Of a stretch of 64,000 bases of DNA, positions 53,648 through 61,591 are shown piece after piece. Position numbers and translations under genes: made by a program. Source of the stretch: Terricaulis silvestris (GTDB lineage: Bacteria; Pseudomonadota; Alphaproteobacteria; Caulobacterales; Aquidulcibacteraceae). The DNA lies in assembly GCF_009792355.1 (NCBI RefSeq), contig NZ_CP047045.1, positions 620,001 to 684,000 of the forward strand. The letters run 5' to 3'. Every line of letters begins with the position of its first letter. Position 1 is the stretch's first letter. The notes under the pieces are model-generated. The model saw only the letters and a program-made list of their open reading frames with translations, did not search any database and was not told the origin of the DNA.

Positions 53648-54795
53648 TGACTGACCGCACTGCTGCCACGCTGAGGGAAGGCGGCGCGTTGGGCCACAAG
53701 CTATCCCCAATCGAAGAGATCGTAGACGAGGCCCGCAACGGGCGCATGTTCATCCTGGTCGACGATGAGAGCCGCGAGAATGAGGGCGACCTTGTCATTC
53801 CCGCGCAGATGGCGACGCCTCACGCCATCAATTTCATGGCGAAGCACGGGCGCGGGCTGATTTGCCTCGCATTGGCGAAGCCCCGTGTGGAGCAACTTGG
53901 CCTTGCCCTCATGACGCAAGACAATCGCTCTCTGCATGAGACCGCGTTCACCGTATCGATCGAAGCAAAGCACGGTGTTTCAACCGGCATCTCCGCGGTC
54001 GACCGGGCGCGCACCATCGCTGTCGCGATCGATGCCTCTCAAGGCGCGGAAGCTATCGTCACGCCGGGGCACATTTTCCCGCTCGTGGCGCGCGACGGTG
54101 GCGTGCTGGTGCGCGCTGGGCATACCGAAGCGGCCGTCGATATTTCCCGGCTCGCCGGACTCAACGCTTCCGGCGTGATCTGCGAAATCATGAAGGACGA
54201 TGGCTCGATGGCGCGAATGGCCGACATCGTGCCGTTCGCTCGCCAACACGACCTCAAGATCGGCGCGATCCGCGACCTCATCTCGTTCCGCCTGAAGCGT
54301 GACCACAACGTGGAGAGGGTGGCGGAGGCGAAATTTGAAAGCCGGTACGGCGGCGAATGGCGGGCGATCACGTTTCGCAACAAGGCCATCAACACCGAGA
54401 TGCTCGCGCTGGTGAAGGGACGCGTCGATCCCACGCGACCGACCCTTGTCCGGATGCACGTGCTGGATGTCTTCACTGACATGCTGGGCGCAGAAGGGCC
54501 TCGCACCGATCTTCTGCATCGTGCAATGGACGAGATCGGCAAGGCGGGCGCGGGAGTTGTAGTGCTCATCACCCAGCAGATGCCGAACCTTTTGACGCTG
54601 TTTGTGCGCGGAAAGGCCAACGGTGAGAAAGCGAGCGCCGACTTGCAGGCGTTGCGGGACTACGGCGCGGGTGCGCAAGTGCTTGCGGAGCTTGGCGTCC
54701 ACGACATGATCTTGCTCACCAATTCGCCGCAAACACTGATCGCGCTGCGAGGGTTCGGACTTAACATCGTCGAACATCGGCGCGTAAGCGTGTGA
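53647..54795 (+). CDS. ribB: 3,4-dihydroxy-2-butanone-4-phosphate synthase with degenerate GTP cyclohydrolase II domain
   Basis: 382 residues, RibBA length. Residues 20-215 are a complete RibB domain: DDESRENEGDL (39-49), HGVSTGISAVDR, TPGHIFPL (139-146) and RAGHTEA. Residues 225-382 align with RibA, but the zinc-binding cysteines and surrounding motif are gone; the segment near 270-295 has no Cys. It therefore makes the four-carbon riboflavin precursor from ribulose 5-phosphate but probably not the GTP-derived one. Placement after a P450 suggests flavin supply for the island's many flavoenzymes. Confidence 0.88.
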   Translation: MTDRTAATLREGGALGHKLSPIEEIVDEARNGRMFILVDDESRENEGDLVIPAQMATPHAINFMAKHGRGLICLALAKPRVEQLGLALMTQDNRSLHETAFTVSIEAKHGVSTGISAVDRARTIAVAIDASQGAEAIVTPGHIFPLVARDGGVLVRAGHTEAAVDISRLAGLNASGVICEIMKDDGSMARMADIVPFARQHDLKIGAIRDLISFRLKRDHNVERVAEAKFESRYGGEWRAITFRNKAINTEMLALVKGRVDPTRPTLVRMHVLDVFTDMLGAEGPRTDLLHRAMDEIGKAGAGVVVLITQQMPNLLTLFVRGKANGEKASADLQALRDYGAGAQVLAELGVHDMILLTNSPQTLIALRGFGLNIVEHRRVSV

Positions 54796-54863
54796 TCAGG
54801 TCTGACAGATTGTTGGAGGGCCCATCGCCTCAAGCATCGGCGCGAGTGTCGCCAACTGCAGTC

Positions 54864-55235
54864 TTAGATTGCGGAAGACGCCAGTATGCTGTTCGCAAGC
54901 TTGCGCGCGTCGTTCTGAGAGAGGACGAAGTTCAGCGGCAGGCCGTCCGCAATGTCGAAGTTCAATATGATCTGACTTTCATACGCTGCAACTCCCATGC
55001 GCTCGGGGATGATCGCTTGCGCTGGGGTAGCTTTCGCTGCCTGCAGTCTTCCCGCGGCCACAAGAGCTGTTGAAATGAGTTTAGTCAGCAAGTGAGCCTC
55101 GAAGGTCAGTGTTGTAAGCTCAGTTCCGCTGCTCAGCTCCATTACAAGTCGCCGTGCATCAAGATCGATAGCGGCTCGATTGATGGCTTCGGCGTGGAAG
55201 GTGTCTACGGAAGATATATGATCCACATCGGTCAC
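54864..55235 (-). CDS. Hypothetical protein
   Basis: 123 residues from a GTG (or TTG one codon earlier), with no good ribosome site. I recognise no family. It reads as an alpha/beta protein with moderate hydrophobicity (AAIDLDARRLVMELSSG, HLLTKLISTALVAAGRL, LPLNFVLSQNDARKLANSIL) and no membrane segment. Base composition is somewhat less GC-rich than its neighbours. It is flanked by RibB (convergent) and the OhrR-type gene (same strand, 89 bases upstream). It may be real, but the evidence is limited to length and plausible composition. Confidence 0.5.
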   Translation of the reverse strand: MTDVDHISSVDTFHAEAINRAAIDLDARRLVMELSSGTELTTLTFEAHLLTKLISTALVAAGRLQAAKATPAQAIIPERMGVAAYESQIILNFDIADGLPLNFVLSQNDARKLANSILASSAI

Positions 55236-55324
55236 CAACTGCCCGGAGAAGCGGGCGAACGCGTATTCAACATAGCACCGCTGCCGTCCGTCGCCAGCAG
55301 GATCAGCGACAGTAGTGGAACGCG

Positions 55325-55792
55325 CTACTTTGCCGATGCCTTCAGCAGATTGCCGCGCAGCGTCAGCAGATCGCTCTGCAACCGCACGAACGTGTCGTAG
55401 TCGAGCCCCGTCGCTTCGATCACGCGCTCACGGCCGCAGAAGGCTTTCTCGAAGATCGCCTTGCCTTCCTTAGTCAGCGCGATCCGCACTTGGCGTTCAT
55501 CCACGGTGTCGCGCGTCCGCGTGACATAGCCCACCGCTTCCAACCGCTTCAGCAGCGGCGTCAGCGTGCTCGATTCTAGGAACAGCTTCTCGCCCAGCTG
55601 GCTCACGGTCTGGTCGCTCTCTTCGTTGAGCGCGATCAGCGTGACGTATTGCGGGTAGGTGATGCCGAGTTCATCAAACAACGGCTTATAGGCCCGCCCA
55701 AACGCTAGGTTTGTCGAGTAGACTGCAAAGCACAGGAAGTCGGTCAGCGAGCCCGCCAACGCCTCTTTCGGCTGTTTTGCCTTACCAGTCAT
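55325..55792 (-). CDS. MarR family regulator of the OhrR (peroxide-sensing) type
   Basis: 155 residues. The winged helix-turn-helix is centred on SQLGEKLFLESSTLTPLLKR (about 64-83) with the wing RDTVDERQVRIALT. C21, Y25, Y35 and Y46 fall at the exact spacing of the reactive Cys15 and its Tyr19/29/40 partners in Bacillus OhrR, so one-cysteine sensing of organic peroxide is probable. It is divergent from the hydrolase at 55941, with a strong inverted repeat between. It may guard against peroxides formed by the flavin and P450 oxygenases. Confidence 0.87.
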   Translation of the reverse strand: MTGKAKQPKEALAGSLTDFLCFAVYSTNLAFGRAYKPLFDELGITYPQYVTLIALNEESDQTVSQLGEKLFLESSTLTPLLKRLEAVGYVTRTRDTVDERQVRIALTKEGKAIFEKAFCGRERVIEATGLDYDTFVRLQSDLLTLRGNLLKASAK

Positions 55793-55849
55793 AGACTTAA
55801 GTCCTTACCGCGGCCCGGTGCGCCGCTTCCTGTAGATAAGTCGCGAACA

Positions 55850-55912
55850 ATTTAATCGCAAGCGATTGACATGCGGCTAATGGCTCGCTAATTAGATCGT
55901 ACGCGATTAAAT
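55850..55912. promoter_or_regulatory. inverted-repeat operator region of the OhrR-type regulator
   Basis: ATTTAATCGC at 55850-55859 and its exact complement GCGATTAAAT at 55903-55912 face each other across the divergent gap. The first arm is also part of a tighter palindrome, AATCGC-AA-GCGATT (55854-55867). Two regulator dimers could bind, one for each promoter. Confidence 0.6.
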
Positions 55913-55940
55913 CGTGGGATAATCAAATGGAGATGGTGAA

Positions 55941-56633
55941 ATGTCACGCAGCCAAGACTTCAACGTCGTTCTGGTTCATGGCGGCTTCGTCGACGGCTCC
56001 GGTTGGGCCGGCGTCTACAAACAGCTGCGCAAGGAAGGCTTCAAGGTCTCGATCGTGCAGAACCCGACCACGTCGCTCGCCGACGATGTCGCCGCCACCA
56101 AGCTGATCCTCGACGCGCAAGATAAGCCCGTGATCCTCGTCGGCCATTCCTACGGCGGCGTTGTTATCAGCGAAGCCGGCAATCACCCGAACGTCGCGCG
56201 CCTCGTCTACATCGCCGCGTTCGCGCCCGATAAAGGCGAATCCGTCGCCAAGCTGATCGCCAACCCGCCACCCGGCGCGCCGGTGCCGCCGATTCTGCCG
56301 CCGCGCGAAGGCTTCCTCTTCCTTGATCGCGACAAATTCCACACGTCCTTCGCCGCGGACGTTGAACCGGCGGAAGCGGAATTCATGGCCGACAGCCAAG
56401 TGCCGTGGGGCGTCGACGCGCTCGGCGGTGAAGTCACCACGCCAGCATGGGCCTCGAAGCCCAGCTTCTATCTCGTCGCCACCGACGACCGCATGATCCC
56501 GCCCGACGCGCAACGCTTCATGTCGAAGCGCGCCGGCGCCAAGGTCGTCGAAAAGCGCGGCAGCCACGCCATCTACGTGTCGCTGCCCAAAGTGGTCGCG
56601 GAAATCATCGCTGACGCGGCAAAGGCCGTTTAA
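55941..56633 (+). CDS. Alpha/beta hydrolase (salicylate-esterase-like)
   Basis: 230 residues. VLVHGGFVDGSGW at 10-22 forms the oxyanion hole, the nucleophile is S70 in VGHSYGG, and GSHAIYVS carries the C-terminal His. It belongs to the short plant-esterase-like group, and the bacterial relatives are often annotated as alpha/beta hydrolases of unknown substrate. It is probably under the OhrR-type repressor across the shared intergenic repeat, in the place where Ohr peroxidase usually sits. Followed by a strong hairpin. Confidence 0.87.
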   Translation: MSRSQDFNVVLVHGGFVDGSGWAGVYKQLRKEGFKVSIVQNPTTSLADDVAATKLILDAQDKPVILVGHSYGGVVISEAGNHPNVARLVYIAAFAPDKGESVAKLIANPPPGAPVPPILPPREGFLFLDRDKFHTSFAADVEPAEAEFMADSQVPWGVDALGGEVTTPAWASKPSFYLVATDDRMIPPDAQRFMSKRAGAKVVEKRGSHAIYVSLPKVVAEIIADAAKAV

Positions 56634-56654
56634 GCCGCAAACCAACATGAGAGC

Positions 56655-56683
56655 GCGCGGCGAGCCTTTGCGGATCGCCGCGC
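56655..56683 (+). terminator. hairpin after the alpha/beta hydrolase
   Basis: Nine-base perfect arms GCGCGGCGA / TCGCCGCGC with an 11-base loop, 22 bases after the hydrolase stop, followed by ATCTTCGTTC. It is a likely terminator with a weak U-rich tail. Confidence 0.6.
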
Positions 56684-56718
56684 ATCTTCGTTCCCCGGAT
56701 TGGTGCCGCGTTATCAAA

Positions 56719-56733
56719 TTGACATAGTGTCAA
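56719..56733. promoter_or_regulatory. operator upstream of TonB receptor 3 (TTGACA-TAG-TGTCAA)
   Basis: A perfect 15-base inverted repeat whose left arm is also a consensus -35 box; 17 bases on lies TACGTC as a weak -10. The related TTGACGCTTTGTCAG stands before the TetR gene at 61507. A second small palindrome, GACGATACGTC, follows at 56737-56747. Repressor binding here would block RNA polymerase directly. Confidence 0.6.
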
Positions 56734-56792
56734 AATGACGATACGTCGGTTAATAAGGGCGCGTTAAAGCGCTAAGGATCAAGGGGAGGATC

Positions 56793-58931
56793 ATGGCCAA
56801 GTATGGAGCCCTCGCGGGCGCGCTTTTGTTCAGCGTTTCACCGCTGGCCATGTCGGCTTACGCCCAGGAGGCTGGTGTCGAAGAGGAAATCGTCGTCACG
56901 GCGCAACGCCGTGACGAGAACATCCAGGACGTTCCGATCGCCGTTAGCGTCGTTGACGCCGATCGGCTCGAAGCCATCGGCGCGACCGACCTTACGGGGC
57001 TGAACCAGCTCGCGCCGGGTCTGCACGTCCAGAACATCAACGGCTTTTTCATCCCGCGCATTCGCGGTCTTGGCACGGTGGCGGTGGCGCCAGGTCTTGA
57101 AAACTCGGTCGCAGTCTATGTCGACGGCGTCTACTACGCGTCGCAGCCTGGGGCGCTGCTCTCACTCAACAACCTTGACCACACCGAAGTGCTGAAGGGC
57201 CCGCAAGGGACCCTGTTCGGCCGCAACGCGACCGGCGGGCTCATCAACGTCATCACCCGTTCGCCGTCGCAAGATTTGACCGGATCGCTCAGCGCCTCTT
57301 ACGGCAATTACGACACCACGACGTTGAGCGGCTACATTACGGGCGGGATCTTGCCGGACGCAGCTGCTGATCTCGCCGTGCGCTATTCATCGCAGGGCGA
57401 TGGGTACGGCACAAATCTCACCACCGGCAACGACGTCAACCGTCTCATCAACGACTATGCGTTGCGCTCGCGCCTTCAAGTGACGCCAACCGACGCCACC
57501 ACCATCACGCTGAGCGCAGACTATTTCTATCGCGAGACCAGCAGCATTGGCGGCCATCCCATTCCCGGTACGACGCCGTTTCTCGGGATGGGCGGATCAC
57601 CCTACGCGGGCGGTCCATACGACATGCAGCAAAACGTCGATCCGTATTCCGAGTTGGAGGGCGGTGGCGCCAGCCTGACCGTTGCGCAGGACTTGGGTTG
57701 GGCGCGGCTCACGTCAATTTCGGCGTACCGGACCGACAGTTTCCTCATCGTGTTCGATCAGGACGCGACCGACGGGCATTTCCAAGAGCTCAACCACGGC
57801 ATGCAGCGCGACGAGCAATTCTCTCAAGAAGTGATGCTGCAATCGAACGAGGACGCCCACATTCAGTGGACGCTCGGCGCCTATTATTTGAAACTCAACG
57901 GCCAACTTGATCCGTTCGAGCAATACTTCGCGTTCTTCCCCAATCCATCGGGCATCGCGATCACCGAATCCGATCTCACAGCCGAGTCAGCCGCGCTCTA
58001 TGGACAAGCGACATTGCCCCTCTCCGACCGCACGAATCTTACAGTGGGTGCGCGTTACATGGATGAGAGCGTGGAGGATTCGGCGCAAACCAACTTTGTC
58101 GGCTTTCCGCCTTCTCCGCTTGTTTCCGCCGAGCGCGACGACAGCGCCTGGGCTTGGCGCATCTCGCTCGACCACCAGCTGACAGACGACATTCTGCTCT
58201 ACGCGTCCTACAATCGCGGCTACAAATCCGGTGGCATCAATTCGCCGTCGCCGACAGACTTCTATCTGCCTGAAGAAGTCGACGCCTACGAGGTCGGTTT
58301 CAAGTCACAATTCTTCGACCGTCGCGCCATCTTCAATGCCGCTTTCTACTATTATGACTTCCAAAATCTGCAGGTCTTCAATTTCGCGACCGCGCCGCCA
58401 ACGATTATCAACGCGGCCGGCGCGGAAATGTATGGTGCCGATTTCGACTTCTCGTGGCGCGCAACCAACAATCTCTCACTGTCGGCAGGTTTGAGTCTCA
58501 TCCACCACGAGTTCACCGATTTCCCGGGCGCGCCGTCCTTCGTGCCCAGCACCATCCCGCCTTTCGGCAACACGGTGTCGCTCATCGATGCGAGCGGCAA
58601 CAAACTGCCATTCACGCCGAATGGCACACTCAATCTGGGCGCACACTACGAGATTCCAACCAGCGGAGGGAACTGGTTCGCCGATGTCGACTATTACTAT
58701 AACGACGGCTGGTTCGGCGCGCACGACAACGTCTTTGAGCAGGATGCGTATTCGCTAGTGAATGCCGGTGTTGGCTGGCGCTCGGCTAACGATCGTTGGG
58801 GCGTCCGGCTCTGGGGCGCTAATCTTGGCGATGAGGAAGTGGCCACCGCCCTGCAAGCCAATGCGTTCTCGACGCTGACCAATACGAGCGCGCCGCAGAC
58901 CTATGGGATCACGCTCGACACCCGATTCTGA
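56793..58931 (+). CDS. TonB-dependent receptor 3
   Basis: 712 residues from an ATG after GGGGAGG. The signal peptide ends near SAYA-Q (residue 24), the TonB box is in EIVVTAQRR, the plug has VLKGPQGTLFGRNATGG, and the barrel ends in Phe (ITLDTRF), the usual outer-membrane insertion signal. It is an outer-membrane importer for the second module. Directly upstream is the palindromic operator shared with the TetR at 60794, so its expression is probably released by the module's own substrate. Confidence 0.92.
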   Translation: MAKYGALAGALLFSVSPLAMSAYAQEAGVEEEIVVTAQRRDENIQDVPIAVSVVDADRLEAIGATDLTGLNQLAPGLHVQNINGFFIPRIRGLGTVAVAPGLENSVAVYVDGVYYASQPGALLSLNNLDHTEVLKGPQGTLFGRNATGGLINVITRSPSQDLTGSLSASYGNYDTTTLSGYITGGILPDAAADLAVRYSSQGDGYGTNLTTGNDVNRLINDYALRSRLQVTPTDATTITLSADYFYRETSSIGGHPIPGTTPFLGMGGSPYAGGPYDMQQNVDPYSELEGGGASLTVAQDLGWARLTSISAYRTDSFLIVFDQDATDGHFQELNHGMQRDEQFSQEVMLQSNEDAHIQWTLGAYYLKLNGQLDPFEQYFAFFPNPSGIAITESDLTAESAALYGQATLPLSDRTNLTVGARYMDESVEDSAQTNFVGFPPSPLVSAERDDSAWAWRISLDHQLTDDILLYASYNRGYKSGGINSPSPTDFYLPEEVDAYEVGFKSQFFDRRAIFNAAFYYYDFQNLQVFNFATAPPTIINAAGAEMYGADFDFSWRATNNLSLSAGLSLIHHEFTDFPGAPSFVPSTIPPFGNTVSLIDASGNKLPFTPNGTLNLGAHYEIPTSGGNWFADVDYYYNDGWFGAHDNVFEQDAYSLVNAGVGWRSANDRWGVRLWGANLGDEEVATALQANAFSTLTNTSAPQTYGITLDTRF

Positions 58932-58950
58932 CGGAAGAGGGCTCAACCAC

Positions 58951-59898
58951 ATGGTGACCCCAAAGCTCGACGCGGAATTTGTCCGTCTTCACCGCATGCC
59001 AGATCCCGATCTGGCCAAGGTGAAGACGGCGCGAAGGATGATGGCAATAGCTGCTCGCATGCGTGGGCGCCGCCGCTCAAGCGAGGTCACGTTCAACGAT
59101 CAAGCGATCGAGGTCGGAGCGCGTAGGATCAACGTGCGCATCTATCGTGCGAACGGCGCCGAGCGGCCGGGCGTTCTTGTCTACTTCCATGGCGGAGGCT
59201 TTATTGTCGGCGATCTCGAGACCGAGCATGAGGTCTGCTTGAATCATGCTCGCGACGGACGCTGCGTTGTGGTGTCCGTCGACTATCGGTTGGCGCCGGA
59301 GTTTCCTTTTCCCGCTGCACACGACGATGGCTGGGAAGTGATGAACTGGGTGCGCAACAATGGTGCGCTCTTGAATGCCGACGTCGCTCGACTGGCGGTC
59401 GGTGGTGGAAGTGCAGGTGCGTCGATCGCAGCGGGTCTGGCGTTACGCGCGCGCGACGAAGGCTTTGCCCTTTCGCTCGTACTGTTGCAGCAGCCCGTCG
59501 TCGATAATCTAGGCCAGCACCGTTCGGCGCGAGAGTTCAATGACACGCCGTTCCTCAAAGCCAAGCACATCCCGATGGCGTGGGACGCTTATTTTGGCGC
59601 AACGACGCCAGAGGGTAGGGCGCTGACCTATGCCGCGGCGTTCGCCGCTGAGAACGTCGCCGGCCTGGCTGACACGCTCATTATCGCGGGCAATTGCGAC
59701 CCCGCACGCGACGAGGCGATCGCCTATGCGCGGCGCCTCACGGATGCGGGCGTCAATGTTGACCTCCATCTCTTTGCGGGCGCGCCGCATGGCTTTGATC
59801 TGGTCGAGACAGCACCCGCCGCACGCGCTGCGATTGCGATCCGGGGCAAGGCGCTCGCCCGCGCGATTGGGGGCGCCGCTGAGGCGCGCGCGGCGTGA
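58951..59898 (+). CDS. Alpha/beta hydrolase of the hormone-sensitive-lipase family
   Basis: 315 residues from the ATG 19 bases after the receptor stop. The HSL signature HGGGF is at 80-84, the nucleophile is S154 in GGGSAG, the acid is D250 in CDPARDEA, and the base is H280 in APHGFD. It is a cytoplasmic carboxylesterase or lactonase for short acyl or aryl esters. It overlaps the next gene as GTGA; the two proteins are homologous, with catalysis kept only here. The PaaK-like ligase and aromatic-acid transporter downstream suggest an aromatic ester substrate. Confidence 0.9.
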   Translation: MVTPKLDAEFVRLHRMPDPDLAKVKTARRMMAIAARMRGRRRSSEVTFNDQAIEVGARRINVRIYRANGAERPGVLVYFHGGGFIVGDLETEHEVCLNHARDGRCVVVSVDYRLAPEFPFPAAHDDGWEVMNWVRNNGALLNADVARLAVGGGSAGASIAAGLALRARDEGFALSLVLLQQPVVDNLGQHRSAREFNDTPFLKAKHIPMAWDAYFGATTPEGRALTYAAAFAAENVAGLADTLIIAGNCDPARDEAIAYARRLTDAGVNVDLHLFAGAPHGFDLVETAPAARAAIAIRGKALARAIGGAAEARAA

Positions 59899-60773
59899 CC
59901 ATGGACGGGGCTGTCGCAGACATGAAAGCAGAGAACACTGGGGGCGGTGAACGCGGACAACCGCGTGACGCGACGCGCGGCGCACGCAATCAAGCGGACG
60001 CCGCGCGCCGTGTCGAAGACCGCACGCTTACCATCGACGGCGCCAGCATCGCCATCGGTCTCTATCGTTCACGCGGGCGCGGGAAGACGGGTGTGCTCGT
60101 CTATCTCGGCGGAGACGATGCTGAACTGGCCGGGTTGGCGAGCGAGGCTCATTGCCTTGTGGTCTCTTTTCAAACAGGCGCCGGCCACACTATCGATGAC
60201 GGGCGGCGCGTCCTTGATTGGGTGCGTGCGAACGCGCGCAAGCTCGGCGCGGATGCGTCGCGCCTCGCCTTAGGCGCGACGGGCGTCGATGCCGGCGACG
60301 CGATCGCGATTGCGCAGACGCAAACGGCGGGCTCGCTGACGCTGCTGCTGCTGCGATCCCCGCGTCTTGATCTTGCGACCGTGGAGCCGGCGCTGTTGCC
60401 CTCGACCTTTGTGCAAACAGGAGAGAATGATGCCAATCCAATCTTTGACTTTGCAACGGCCGTTCTTGCCGCCGATGTCGAGCTTGAACTTCACATGGCT
60501 TCGCCGGCGATCAACCGATCTCAGACGCCGAACGGCGCTAAAGCGCCGGATGTGGCGCTAGCTGTCGGTGCGCTCAAACGTGCGCTGAAACTGGCGGCAA
60601 AGCGCATGAGCGTAATCCCGCTGGTTGTCACGGTGCTTGGATCGTTCTTCGCCTTTGCGGTTTCAACCTATCTCGGCGCTGATCTGCCTGCCGCTCTGGG
60701 GCAGGCGGCGATGGCTCTTGTCGTTCCGCTGACATTACAGGCGCTTTGGGCTCGTTGGCGTGGGCGGGGCTGA
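59895..60773 (+). CDS. Catalytically degenerate HSL-type hydrolase with C-terminal membrane anchor
   Basis: 292 residues from a GTG inside the previous stop (an ATG at 59901 is the alternative). The first 45 residues are charged and disordered. Residues 45-215 retain the upstream esterase's layout (GVLVYLGG against GVLVYFHGG, DDGRRVLDWVRANARKLGADASRLALG against its equivalent), but HGGG has become GGDD and the serine elbow GGGSAG has become GATGVDAG. Two hydrophobic segments at about 236-258 and 262-285 anchor the C-terminus. It is a probable pseudoenzyme, perhaps a membrane dock or regulator for the active esterase. Confidence 0.75.
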   Translation: MTMDGAVADMKAENTGGGERGQPRDATRGARNQADAARRVEDRTLTIDGASIAIGLYRSRGRGKTGVLVYLGGDDAELAGLASEAHCLVVSFQTGAGHTIDDGRRVLDWVRANARKLGADASRLALGATGVDAGDAIAIAQTQTAGSLTLLLLRSPRLDLATVEPALLPSTFVQTGENDANPIFDFATAVLAADVELELHMASPAINRSQTPNGAKAPDVALAVGALKRALKLAAKRMSVIPLVVTVLGSFFAFAVSTYLGADLPAALGQAAMALVVPLTLQALWARWRGRG

Positions 60774-60793
60774 TGCACGTGCGCTTGGCACAC

Positions 60794-61507
60794 TCACGGC
60801 GCCGGAGCGCTGATAATGGCGCCGCGCAATGGCAAGGCAGGCATCGCCGGCAACGGCTTCCTGACAATGCGAACGGCCTTTGCTTCTTCGACGCCCAGCG
60901 CGCGCAGGAACATGAGACCAGCGGCGCGAAGATCGTCGGCGCTAAGATTTCCTTGCAGCGACCGGTGCAGCATCATGGTGGCGACACCATAGCCAAAATC
61001 AAGCGCGATGTCGGGAGAGGGCGTCTTGACCGCGCCGCTATCGATGGCGCGGGCGAGATCTCTGTCGGCCCGCTCACGCATCGTGTCGCTGATCGGCCCA
61101 ACGAGAGGAATGATGCGCACCAGGATTTCAGCGCACGGCCGGTCGCTCGCGACCCGCAGAATTGCGTAGCGGAGATTGCTCCAGGTCCGCTCGGCCAGAT
61201 CGGGGACCGCGTCGTAGTAGACCGATTGCTCGTGGGTGATCTGGCGCGCGATCAGCCGCGCCATTTCCTTCAAAAGGTCTTCGTAGGTGGCGAAGTAATT
61301 GTAGAACGACCCGCGTGCGAGACCAGCGGCCGTGCGAATGTCGTCGACGGTAACTTTCTCAATGCCGCGCGCGTCGAAGAGGTCAAAGGCGGCGGTGAGG
61401 ATCTTAGACCGCGTGCGTGCACGCCGGGCCTGACCGGTGCGGGTGCGAAAATCGGCGGCTTCGTCTTGGGACAAGGATCCTGCTCTGATTGCGTCGGCGA
61501 GTTTCAC
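60794..61507 (-). CDS. TetR family transcriptional regulator
   Basis: 237 residues from a GTG at 61505-61507. The longer frame from a TTG at 61552 would run through the operator-like repeat at 61517, so the shorter start was preferred; neither has a clear ribosome site. The helix-turn-helix is KVTVDDIRTAAGLARGSFYNYF split over helices 2-3 (about residues 50-70). It is divergent from the PaaK-like gene. Copies of its presumed operator stand here and before TonB receptor 3, so it probably represses both transcripts. Confidence 0.85.
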   Translation of the reverse strand: MKLADAIRAGSLSQDEAADFRTRTGQARRARTRSKILTAAFDLFDARGIEKVTVDDIRTAAGLARGSFYNYFATYEDLLKEMARLIARQITHEQSVYYDAVPDLAERTWSNLRYAILRVASDRPCAEILVRIIPLVGPISDTMRERADRDLARAIDSGAVKTPSPDIALDFGYGVATMMLHRSLQGNLSADDLRAAGLMFLRALGVEEAKAVRIVRKPLPAMPALPLRGAIISAPAP

Positions 61508-61516
61508 AGGATTATA

Positions 61517-61531
61517 TTGACGCTTTGTCAG
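61517..61531. promoter_or_regulatory. operator between TetR and PaaK-like gene (TTGAC-GCTTT-GTCAG)
   Basis: A near-perfect inverted repeat with the same arms and spacing as the site at 56719. It lies 10 bases before the TetR start and 61 before the ligase start, fitting autoregulation plus control of the ligase. Confidence 0.6.
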
Positions 61532-61591
61532 TTTGCGAGCGCAAATCCCCAATTCGCTGCATTGCCCGCCCGGCGCGCGAGAGGACGCTAA

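Noticed and set aside
53647-54795. Bifunctional RibBA
   Set aside because: The RibA half lacks the zinc-binding cysteines needed for GTP cyclohydrolase II.
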